DNA from: Phycisphaerales bacterium
GTDB lineage: Bacteria; Planctomycetota; Phycisphaerae; Phycisphaerales; UBA1924
Assembly (NCBI GenBank): GCA_026982035.1
Contig: JALSHW010000015.1
Location: 1 to 6,618, forward strand
Direction: 5' to 3'
DNA length: 6,618 nt
Positions 1 through 6,618 of the stretch are shown piece by piece. The first letter of the stretch is position 1, and the number at the start of each line of letters is the position of its first letter. The translations under genes and the position numbers were made by a program. The notes below the pieces were generated by a model. That model was given only the letters and a program-made list of their open reading frames with translations, was not told the DNA's origin and did not search any database.

Positions 1-195
1 CCCAAGATCAACCGTCTCCCTGGCATCCATCACCCGGGCTCCAACCCCAGCAATCCGCCCCCCAAACACCGAAACCGAAACCTCCTCAATCCGCCGAGTA
101 AACACATTGACCACCCGCCCATTGACAAACACCACATCGGCCGGAGCATCCCCCCGAGCCACCGCCATCAGTTCCGGTTCTGTTCGTGCAATCAT
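1..195 (-). CDS. ade: Adenine deaminase, N-terminal part (cut by window edge)
   Basis: Adenine deaminase is a cytoplasmic metal-dependent amidohydrolase that converts adenine to hypoxanthine and ammonia in purine salvage. The minus strand is open from an ATG at 195 to the window edge, 65 codons without a stop. The first residues include LMAVARGDAPADVVFVNGR, then VVNVFT, GGRIAGVG and ARETVDLG. This follows the N-terminal pattern of the Ade family, in which E. coli has LLAVSRGDAVAD at the equivalent place, and covers the small beta-sandwich before the metal-binding barrel. The catalytic HxH and later metal ligands lie beyond the left edge, so activity cannot be judged. ATG 195 was chosen because it places about nine residues before the family motif. 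No good Shine-Dalgarno sequence stands in front of it, and an ATG at codon 10 or an upstream GTG are alternatives. The gene diverges from the gene at 304. Its third codon positions are mostly G or T, opposite to the rightward genes. Confidence 0.82.
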   Translation of the reverse strand, partial: MIARTEPELMAVARGDAPADVVFVNGRVVNVFTRRIEEVSVSVFGGRIAGVGARVMDARETVDLG

Positions 196-303
196 CAACA
201 ACCATATCGACCACACCCCCCAGAAGCGAAACCCAACCGAACTATCCTCCAATAATCCTCTGTTCCTTCAGCTTTCCCTCCCATCATTCCGACAGGATTG
301 CCC
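196..303. promoter_or_regulatory. Divergent intergenic region between ade and the secreted hydrolase-like gene
   Basis: This 108-base spacer must hold the start signals for both ade (leftward) and the gene at 304 (rightward). AATAAT at 251-256 is the best -10-like hexamer for the rightward gene, but no TTGACA-like box stands at the usual distance upstream. On the minus strand a GGAGG sequence lies near 247, but no in-frame start codon follows it at normal spacing. No operator palindrome or riboswitch was recognised. The promoter call rests on position only. Confidence 0.3.
294..297 (+). promoter_or_regulatory. Ribosome binding site deciding the start at 304
   Basis: AGGA lies six bases before ATG 304. 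A TTG at 298, in the same frame, would start inside or next to this site with no spacing. The ATG is therefore the better start. Confidence 0.7.
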
Positions 304-1617
304 ATGTCAGCAACCAAACCCACAGCCACCCTCGCACTCTGGATACTCCTCACCATCTCCGCCACCATGTGCCCCGCCCAAACCACTCCCAATAACATCC
401 TCAACCCCAGCCAGCAATGGACAGGCCCCGTGCTCCCCCTTCATCGAACCTTCCACATGGGATTCACCGGATTCCCCTACGACGCAACCCTCCAAGCACT
501 CATCGACACCCGCGCCTTCATCAACCAACACGCCGACATCATCGCCATCCACAACGACCACGGCGTCCCCTGGCCCGAAGCCCTCGAAGGTCAAGACAAC
601 TACTCCCAATCACTCCTCAACAACATCACCAACGCACTCGATGGCATCGACCCAAACAAAGCCGTCTATGTCTCCGCGACCGCACAAAGTCCACTCCGCA
701 ACGACCAACTCGCCAACTACTGGGGCACAACCACCAACATGCCCCTTCCCCCTGATTGGGCAACCAAACCCATCGACCACCCCGATGTCATCGCCGCATA
801 CCTCAACTGGTGCCGATTCCTCATCGCCCAACTCAACCCAGACTACTTCGCCTACGGCATCGAATCCAACGGCGGATTCTCCTCCATCAACGACCCCAAC
901 TTCATCCGATTTCACAACTTCATCCAAGCAATCTATCCAACCCTCAAAACCGAGAACCCAGACATCCCAATCTTCCTCAGCGTCCAAACCTCCAACACCG
1001 ACGCCACCCGCGCCGACTTCCTCGAACTCACCGCCGAACTGCTCCAATACTCCGACTGGATCGCGATCAGTTCCTACCCATACTTCCGCTGGGATCCAAA
1101 GAGCCCCATCGGCATCACCACCGCTGGCCACCCCAACGAAATCCCAGCCGATCATCTCTCAGCCATCCGCGACCTGGATCCAGACAAACCCATCGCCATC
1201 GCCGAAACCGGCTACCCCGCCCAAGACCTCATCCTCCCAACCCTGGGCATCAACCAACCAGCAACCCCCCAATGGCAGCAACTCTATGTCAATCAACTCC
1301 TGAGAGAACTCAATCAATTCAACGCCGAGTTCATCATCTGGTTCCTCCCCCGAGACCACGACCTGCTCAACGATCGAATCTTCCCCAAAGGCACCACCGA
1401 TCCCGTCTTCCTCATCTGGAGAGACACCGGACTACTCGATGAAGCGGGCCTACCCCGTCTGGCACTGGAGTATTGGAACCACTGGCTTGGTCTCCCCCTT
1501 TCCCAAAGCCACGCCCTCTCAACCAAAGAGCACCTACAATCTCCCCACGCCAAAAAGTACCTTCGAAAACTGATGACCAGCGAGCCACCAGAACCATGTC
1601 CCAAATCGACCCCATGA
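304..1617 (+). CDS. Secreted TIM-barrel glycoside hydrolase-like protein (clan GH-A type)
   Basis: This 437-residue protein probably acts outside the cytoplasm on a polysaccharide or glycoside; the substrate is unknown. The N-terminus is a signal peptide: a lysine near residue 6, a hydrophobic stretch at about 9-22, and a possible cleavage after CPA at 23-25. The body looks like a beta/alpha barrel. YGIESNGG places a candidate acid/base at Glu187, SSYPYF lies near 257-261, and IAETGYP places a candidate nucleophile at Glu301. A tryptophan-rich end (YWNHWLGLP) follows near 390. The spacing of about 114 residues between the glutamates and the SYP and ETGYP motifs recalls clan GH-A, notably galactanase-like GH53 proteins. 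The Asn that normally precedes the acid/base Glu is Ile here. The last 40 residues are polar and probably disordered. The stop overlaps the next start (ATGA), so the two genes are probably co-transcribed. The signal peptide and barrel are fairly sure; the enzyme class is a suggestion. Confidence 0.62.
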   Translation: MSATKPTATLALWILLTISATMCPAQTTPNNILNPSQQWTGPVLPLHRTFHMGFTGFPYDATLQALIDTRAFINQHADIIAIHNDHGVPWPEALEGQDNYSQSLLNNITNALDGIDPNKAVYVSATAQSPLRNDQLANYWGTTTNMPLPPDWATKPIDHPDVIAAYLNWCRFLIAQLNPDYFAYGIESNGGFSSINDPNFIRFHNFIQAIYPTLKTENPDIPIFLSVQTSNTDATRADFLELTAELLQYSDWIAISSYPYFRWDPKSPIGITTAGHPNEIPADHLSAIRDLDPDKPIAIAETGYPAQDLILPTLGINQPATPQWQQLYVNQLLRELNQFNAEFIIWFLPRDHDLLNDRIFPKGTTDPVFLIWRDTGLLDEAGLPRLALEYWNHWLGLPLSQSHALSTKEHLQSPHAKKYLRKLMTSEPPEPCPKSTP

Positions 1618-2783
1618 AAAAACGGCTCACCCGCATCACCTGCGCCGAGCATGTCACCCCATTCCTCAAACAAGAAGTCGAAGCCCTCGGCTACGAAATC
1701 CAAGAAGAGGATCATGTCGCCGTGCATGTCGGCGCCAACCTCGAAGACTGCATGCGCCTCAATCTCCACCTCCGCACCGCACACCACACCTTCTGGCTCC
1801 TCTCCCGCTTCCGCTGCCCATCCCTCAACGCACTCGCCAAACAAGCCAGCGCGTTCCCCTGGGAAGACCTCATCGACAACGATTCCTACTTCACCATCAC
1901 CTCCAACATCGAGCACCACTCCATCGACAACTCAATGTACCCCAACCTACTCCTCAAAGACATGATCGTCGATCGCATCAAAGACAAAACAGGCCAACGA
2001 CCAGACACAGGCCCAGACCGCTCCTGCGTCGTCATCCACCTCGTCTGGAAAAACGACCGCGCCTGGATCTACCTCAACACCAACGGCGTCCGCCTCTCCG
2101 ACCGCGGCTACCGAAAAATACCACACGATGCACCAATGCGCGAAACCCTCGCCGCCGCTGTCCTCATGGCCATGGGATACGACGGCACCACCCCACTCAT
2201 CAACCCCATGTGCGGCTCAGGCACCCTCGCCATCGAAGCCGCCCTCATCGCCGCCGGACGCGCCCCAGGACTCCTTCGCAACAACGCCAGTTCCCTCCAC
2301 ACCGCACTCGACATCGACGACCTCTACATAGCCATGCGCCAAGAAGCCAAAAAATCCACCCCCCCAAACCCCAGCGGCACCACCAAACCCATCATCGCAA
2401 CCGACTTCGACCCCCGCGCCATCGAGGCCTCTCGCAAAAACGCCATGACCGCAGGCGTCGAACACCTCATCGACTTTGAATGTTGTGACTTTGCCGAAAC
2501 CTACATCCCCGACGAACCCGGCCATGTCATCTTCAACCCAGAATACGGCCTCCGGCTCGGCGAAACCGATGAACTCAAAGCCGACTACGCCCGCATCGGC
2601 GACTTTTTCAAAAACCAATGCAAGGGCTCGACCGGACATGTCTTCACAGGCAGCCGAGCCCTCTCCCACGAAATCGGCCTCAAAACCTCCGCCCGCCACA
2701 TCTTCTACAACGCCCAAATCGAATGCCGACTTCTGAGCTACGAACTCTACCAAGGCACCCGAAAAGAAACTCGACCCTCATAA
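1614..2783 (+). CDS. THUMP-domain class I SAM-dependent RNA methyltransferase (RlmL/YpsC-like)
   Basis: This 389-residue cytoplasmic enzyme probably methylates N2 of a guanine in 23S rRNA or tRNA with SAM. Residues 1 to about 160 form the N-terminal ferredoxin-like and THUMP part, ending in LNTNGVRLSDRGYRK and APMRETLAAAVL, a typical join in this family. The Rossmann domain has motif I at 197-205 (NPMCGSGTL, followed by AIEAALIAAGRAPG), an acidic SAM-ribose loop (ATDFDPRAIEASRKNA, 262-277) and a motif IV position at 308-311. Motif IV reads NPEY instead of the usual NPPY. The length fits the single-domain B. subtilis YpsC type, not the fused E. coli RlmL, which carries a second methyltransferase domain. 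The start is taken as ATG 1614, which gives the usual short lead (MKKRLTRITCAEHV) and overlaps the preceding stop by four bases, suggesting translational coupling. ATG 1596 is the alternative. Neither has a clear Shine-Dalgarno sequence. The family is sure, the exact target base is not. Confidence 0.85.
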   Translation: MKKRLTRITCAEHVTPFLKQEVEALGYEIQEEDHVAVHVGANLEDCMRLNLHLRTAHHTFWLLSRFRCPSLNALAKQASAFPWEDLIDNDSYFTITSNIEHHSIDNSMYPNLLLKDMIVDRIKDKTGQRPDTGPDRSCVVIHLVWKNDRAWIYLNTNGVRLSDRGYRKIPHDAPMRETLAAAVLMAMGYDGTTPLINPMCGSGTLAIEAALIAAGRAPGLLRNNASSLHTALDIDDLYIAMRQEAKKSTPPNPSGTTKPIIATDFDPRAIEASRKNAMTAGVEHLIDFECCDFAETYIPDEPGHVIFNPEYGLRLGETDELKADYARIGDFFKNQCKGSTGHVFTGSRALSHEIGLKTSARHIFYNAQIECRLLSYELYQGTRKETRPS

Positions 2784-2949
2784 CCGATTACGGACCTGAC
2801 CAAGGGATTCATTTCCCACTCGATGAAACCCCCCATTTTGTGAGCAGATACGGAATATCGGATGTCAATGCCATGTTTGTCTTGATTTTCCACGCTCATC
2901 CCCCGATCACATAAATAGGTAGGCAAACCAAGACTCATCGTCCTCAGAC
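2784..2949 (+). promoter_or_regulatory. Intergenic region upstream of the PAS/MCP gene pair
   Basis: This 166-base spacer is more AT-rich than the flanking genes and is the likely site of a promoter for the PAS and MCP genes. TTGATT at 2882 and ATAAAT at 2911 are the nearest -35 and -10 look-alikes, but their spacing (23 bases) is too long for a standard sigma-70 promoter. Another sigma factor or an unseen promoter may be used. No strong terminator hairpin for the methyltransferase gene is visible. Confidence 0.3.
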
Positions 2950-3492
2950 ATGAAAGCACATCCAATGAGCAAAGACATCACCCTCACCGGAAACGAGCGT
3001 TTCTTCGACCCCGACGAACTCATCGTATCCAAAACCGACACCAAGGGCAAAATCACTTACGCCAACCGCGTCTTCCTCCGCGTTGCCCTCTACACCGAAG
3101 AAGAAGTCCTGGGCAAACCACACAACCTCATTCGCCACCCAGACATGCCCCGCTGTGTCTTCCGCTTCCTCTGGGAACGCATCGAAGCCAAACACGAAGT
3201 CTTCGCCTATGTCATCAACCGATGCAAAAATGGCGACCACTACTGGGTCTTTGCCCATGTCACTCCAACAGTTGATTCCAATGGTCGAATTATCGGGTAC
3301 CACTCGAGTCGGCGTGTCCCAAGCACTTCGGCCCTTGAAGTGATCAAACCCTTATATGCTGAACTTCTCGCAGTCGAAGCCAAACACCGCACCCCCCGTG
3401 AACAATGGCAAGCATCACTTCCTATTCTGGTTGAAAAGTTAGATTCAATGGGACTGACATACGACGAACTCATCTTCAAACTTTGCGCCTGA
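2950..3492 (+). CDS. Soluble Aer-type PAS-domain sensor protein
   Basis: This 180-residue protein is a single PAS domain of the aerotaxis-receptor type, which in Aer binds FAD and reports redox state. Residues 24-46 (LIVSKTD, GKITYANRVFL) begin the fold. EEVLGKPHNLIRHPDMP at 51-67 carries the Arg62-His63-Asp65 set equivalent to residues important for Aer function in E. coli. NRCKNGDHYWVFAHVTP at 90-106 is the typical C-terminal half, and GYHSSRRVP closes the domain near 124. The last 50 residues look helical and may be a linker or docking segment. There is no membrane helix, HAMP domain or output domain. An MCP-like gene follows after 57 bases, which suggests the two proteins act together. 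ATG 2965 (MSKDITL) is an alternative start with a GAAAG eight bases upstream; ATG 2950 has no clear ribosome site. FAD binding is inferred from the family. Confidence 0.8.
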   Translation: MKAHPMSKDITLTGNERFFDPDELIVSKTDTKGKITYANRVFLRVALYTEEEVLGKPHNLIRHPDMPRCVFRFLWERIEAKHEVFAYVINRCKNGDHYWVFAHVTPTVDSNGRIIGYHSSRRVPSTSALEVIKPLYAELLAVEAKHRTPREQWQASLPILVEKLDSMGLTYDELIFKLCA

Positions 3493-3514
3493 CCCCCCAC
3501 CCCACCCCCACCCC
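3493..3514 (-). other. G-quadruplex motif (C-tract on plus strand)
   Basis: The plus strand reads C6-A-C4-A-C5-A-C4, starting at the base after the PAS stop codon. The minus strand therefore has four runs of at least four G separated by single T bases, which is a textbook intramolecular G-quadruplex sequence. The plus strand could form an i-motif. It lies between the PAS and MCP genes on the template strand for their transcription, so it could slow RNA polymerase. That role is inferred. Confidence 0.6.
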
Positions 3515-3516
3515 TC

Positions 3517-3533
3517 AACGGCTTCACGCCGTT
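3517..3533 (+). other. Small hairpin in the PAS-MCP spacer
   Basis: AACGGC and GCCGTT form a perfect six-base stem around a TTCAC loop, just upstream of the MCP ribosome binding site. Only two T bases follow the stem, so it is not a convincing terminator. It could protect or separate the two parts of the transcript. Confidence 0.4.
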
Positions 3534-3539
3534 TCGACT

Positions 3540-3543
3540 GGAG
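3540..3543 (+). promoter_or_regulatory. Ribosome binding site of the MCP gene
   Basis: GGAG lies six bases before ATG 3550, which fixes this start. It is one of the clearest Shine-Dalgarno sequences in the window, while the Nudix and methyltransferase genes lack one. Confidence 0.7.
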
Positions 3544-3549
3544 ACTTCC

Positions 3550-4284
3550 ATGACAACTCTCGATTACCAATCCTCGGCACCAGCAACAAACTCTGATCCC
3601 AAATGGATCCACGAAGCAACCCGCGTCTGCACCAGTGCTGCCCAGGGTGATCTGGAAGCTCGAATCCTCAATATCGACGACCAATCCGAGTTGGCCCCAA
3701 TGCTTCATGCCATCAATCATCTGCTCGACATGACCGACGCGTTTGTCCGCGAAGCGGGTGCATCACTTTCCTTTGCCTCTGAAGGTAAATACTTCCGCCG
3801 AGTCCTTCCAGAAGGACTCCTTGGAACCTATGGCCAAGCGGGCAAAATCATCAACAACGCCACCGTCCAAATGGGCACCGAAGCCACCCAACTCCACGAA
3901 GCCGAACAAGAACGAGGCGAACTCATCAACGACATCACCACCGCCAAAGATGTTTCCAGCAAACTCGCCCAAAGCACCCTGGACATCGAACAAATGTCAG
4001 GTGTCATCAGCACCGTCGCCTATCGAACCAATCTCCTGGCACTCAACGCCACCATCGAAGCGGCCCGCGTCGGAGAAGCGGGCAAGGGCTTTGCCGTCGT
4101 CGCCGATGAAGTCAAAAAACTCGCCAGCCAATCCGCCAGCGTCACCAAAGACATCCAAAATAATGTCGCCGCCATCAAAGAAGCATCCACAGAAACCGTC
4201 GCCTCCATCGACCGCATCTGGAAAGTCCTTGACCACCAAGTCAAAGCCAGAGAAGCCGCTGTCAACGGCGATCAAGCCGCCTAA
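3550..4284 (+). CDS. Short cytoplasmic methyl-accepting chemotaxis-type signalling protein
   Basis: This 244-residue protein carries the MCP signalling hairpin that contacts CheW and the CheA kinase. The conserved tip lies at about 152-192 and includes RTNLLALNATIEAARVGEAG, then KGFAVVADEVKKLA. The N-terminal part (about 20-108) holds DLEARI, a HAMP-like helix pair (LAPMLHAINHLLDMTDAFVREAG) and KYFRRVLPEGLLGTYG, an arrangement seen in soluble MCPs with PAS partners. There is no membrane segment, so it is cytoplasmic. The helices on either side of the tip are short, and the C-terminus (AVNGDQAA) lacks the pentapeptide tether that recruits CheR and CheB in many receptors. It sits 57 bases after an Aer-type PAS gene. 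I infer that the PAS protein supplies the input and this protein the output. The MCP assignment is sure; its partner and stimulus are inferred. Confidence 0.85.
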   Translation: MTTLDYQSSAPATNSDPKWIHEATRVCTSAAQGDLEARILNIDDQSELAPMLHAINHLLDMTDAFVREAGASLSFASEGKYFRRVLPEGLLGTYGQAGKIINNATVQMGTEATQLHEAEQERGELINDITTAKDVSSKLAQSTLDIEQMSGVISTVAYRTNLLALNATIEAARVGEAGKGFAVVADEVKKLASQSASVTKDIQNNVAAIKEASTETVASIDRIWKVLDHQVKAREAAVNGDQAA

Positions 4285-4298
4285 GTACAAACACCAAC

Positions 4299-4342
4299 CG
4301 CACTCGCCGCTTCGGCACAGCAGTGTCTTGGCACACTGTGCG
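4299..4342 (+). repeat. Degenerate copy of a hairpin-forming repeat unit (copy C)
   Basis: This stretch, in the 71 bases between the MCP and Nudix genes, contains CACTCGCCG, CTT, CGGC and then CAGCAGTGTCTTGG. The same order occurs in the two units at 4926-5030. CGCCG and CGGC can pair, but the outer CACTACT/AGTAGTG arms have decayed. A second pairing is possible downstream: CAGTGT (4321-4326) with ACACTG (4333-4338) around a CTTGGC loop. It may end the MCP transcript or shape the leader of the Nudix mRNA; both are inference. Confidence 0.5.
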
Positions 4343-4355
4343 CCTACCCTAACCC

Positions 4356-4925
4356 ATGAGCGACCCCGCAAACATCCTCCCAGGCCTCACCGAAGACCCC
4401 AAAAACAGCGCCCTCCCCTACAAACTCGCATGCCTCTGTGACCTCCGCGACAAAGATGGCCGCATCCTCCTCCTCCATCGCATCAAAGAACCCAACAAAG
4501 GCCTCTGCTCACCCATCGGTGGCAAACTCGAAATGCACATCGGCGAATCACCCGCCCAATGCGCCCAGCGAGAAATCCAAGAAGAAGCAGGCATCCATGT
4601 CGACATCAACGACATCCGCCTCGTAGGCCTCATCGCCGAAACCGCATTCGAAGGAAAAACCCACTGGCTCCTCTTCTACTACCGCGTCATGGTCCCCGTT
4701 GAAGTCGTCGATGGCCACATGAACGAAGGCGAACTCCGCTGGCACAACCTCGAAGAAATCGACTCACTCCCCCTCCCCGACACCGACCGCCAAATCATCT
4801 GGCCAATGGTCAATAAACACGAACACACAGGCACCGACGGAGGCCCAGGATTCTTCTGCCTCCACATCGACTGCACCGGCGAAAAACTCACCTACACCAT
4901 CGAACAAGAATCACCCACCAAATAA
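4356..4925 (+). CDS. Nudix hydrolase
   Basis: Nudix enzymes hydrolyse nucleoside diphosphates linked to another group, such as oxidised dNTPs or nucleotide sugars, using a divalent metal. This 189-residue cytoplasmic protein has the Nudix box at 56-80: GKLEMHIGE, seven residues, then REIQEEAGI. Glu73, Glu76 and Glu77 are the expected metal ligands. The first part of the box has two extra residues: seven, not five, between the leading Gly and the first Glu. The text around it (SPIGGKLE, THWLLFYYRV near 102-111, PDTDRQIIWPMV at 141-152) suggests one subfamily with a conserved C-terminal half, but I cannot name its substrate. ATG 4356 has no Shine-Dalgarno sequence; the base-paired repeat copy lies just upstream. 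The gene follows the MCP gene by 71 bases and converges on atpD. Its stop codon directly touches a long inverted repeat. The fold is sure, the substrate unknown. Confidence 0.85.
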   Translation: MSDPANILPGLTEDPKNSALPYKLACLCDLRDKDGRILLLHRIKEPNKGLCSPIGGKLEMHIGESPAQCAQREIQEEAGIHVDINDIRLVGLIAETAFEGKTHWLLFYYRVMVPVEVVDGHMNEGELRWHNLEEIDSLPLPDTDRQIIWPMVNKHEHTGTDGGPGFFCLHIDCTGEKLTYTIEQESPTK

Positions 4926-5030
4926 GGGTGCCACTACTCGCGTTCTTACGCGCAGTAGTGTCTTGGGTATCACAGTTCATTTCAAACTTGAAGAACACTA
5001 CTGCGCCGAAGACGGCGAGTAGTGGCACCC
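4926..5030. repeat. Long inverted repeat made of two hairpin units, REPIN-like (copies A and B)
   Basis: The outer arms, GGGTGCCACTACTCGC at 4926-4941 and its exact complement at 5015-5030, pair over 16 bases. The inner arms, GCGCAGTAGTGT at 4950-4961 and its complement at 4995-5006, pair over 12. Between them TTCT (4944-4947) faces complementary AAGA (5009-5012) in register. Each half is also a hairpin by itself. In copy A (4926 to about 4967), CACTACT-CGCG pairs with CGCG-C-AGTAGTG around TTCTTA. In copy B (about 4988-5030, minus strand), CACTACT-CGCCG pairs with CGGCG-C-AGTAGTG around TCTT. The inner stems differ between copies but still pair. A spacer of about 20-33 bases lies in the middle. 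Two inverted hairpin units with a short spacer is the architecture of REP doublets mobilised by RAYT transposases; none is in the window. It starts at the base after the Nudix stop and may also terminate that transcript. Confidence 0.75.
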
Positions 5031-5033
5031 AGA

Positions 5034-5061
5034 TAAAAAAACACCCGCCAAAGCGGGTGTT
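5034..5061 (-). terminator. Intrinsic terminator of atpD
   Basis: On the minus strand AACACCCGC (5061-5053) pairs perfectly with GCGGGTGTT (5048-5040) around a four-base TTTG loop, and the stem runs into a T-rich tail, with seven T bases counting the two at the stem end. It lies 38 bases after the atpD stop codon. This is a standard Rho-independent terminator in the leftward direction. In the rightward direction the stem lacks a T-run. Confidence 0.85.
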
Positions 5062-5098
5062 CTCATATAAATCAATTGCTTGAATCAATCGTCTCGAA

Positions 5099-6618
<1,520 letters not shown>

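Noticed and set aside
107..1303. 398-codon open frame on the plus strand rich in Ser, Thr and Pro
   Set aside because: It is a shifted frame of the secreted hydrolase-like gene. The low-complexity composition comes from reading C- and A-rich codons out of frame, and the overlapping frame has a signal peptide, a ribosome site and conserved motifs.
1473..1613. Earlier start for the methyltransferase at ATG 1473
   Set aside because: The added 47 residues lie inside the preceding gene in another frame, lack family similarity, and the conserved N-terminus begins at the ATG at 1614.
2610..2914. 98-codon open frame running past the methyltransferase stop into the spacer
   Set aside because: It begins inside the methyltransferase gene in another frame, is Arg- and Pro-rich there, and has no ribosome site or recognisable motif.
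2911..2960. GGCAAACC near 2920-2930, resembling the core of a GEMM-I cyclic-di-GMP riboswitch before a signalling gene
   Set aside because: The second conserved part (an ACGCAAAGCC-like segment) and the two paired helices are absent, so the match is a short chance word.
4299..5030. CRISPR array or composite transposon from the three repeat copies
   Set aside because: Copies are irregularly spaced, in mixed orientation and themselves palindromic, with a normal Nudix gene between them. There is no transposase, target duplication or cas gene.

Overview
The window looks like a chromosomal segment of a planctomycete, most likely from the Phycisphaerae. This is inferred from protein style, the C-rich codon usage and the gene families; no 16S or other direct marker is present. 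It holds seven protein genes, two of them transcribed leftward, and no rRNA, tRNA, CRISPR array, insertion sequence or phage gene.

Layout, left to right. Bases 1-195 carry the start of a leftward adenine deaminase gene (ade), cut by the window edge. It diverges from a rightward pair that overlaps by four bases (ATGA): a secreted TIM-barrel protein resembling clan GH-A glycoside hydrolases (304-1617), and a THUMP-type RNA methyltransferase of the RlmL/YpsC kind (1614-2783). A 166-base spacer follows. Next comes a soluble two-gene sensory set: an Aer-type PAS protein (2950-3492) and a short cytoplasmic MCP-type signalling protein (3550-4284). Together they supply the sensor and output halves of an aerotaxis or redox receptor as separate polypeptides. 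A Nudix hydrolase (4356-4925) follows in the same direction. It converges on the leftward gene for ATP synthase subunit beta (atpD, 5099-6547), which has a strong Shine-Dalgarno sequence and a clear intrinsic terminator.

The structured non-coding DNA is the least ordinary part. A 105-base inverted repeat (4926-5030) starts at the base after the Nudix stop codon. It consists of two head-to-head copies of a unit that itself folds into a hairpin, an architecture like a REP doublet (REPIN). A decayed third copy lies between the MCP and Nudix genes (about 4299-4342). A tract of four C-runs directly after the PAS stop codon (3493-3514) gives a G-quadruplex motif with single-base loops on the minus strand.

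The plus strand is strongly C-rich over G in both the rightward genes and the leftward ade gene. This suggests a replication-linked strand bias with the minus strand as leading strand. I saw no clear new defence, mobile or biosynthetic system. The best candidates for follow-up are the repeat family, the split PAS/MCP pair and the altered NPPY motif of the methyltransferase.
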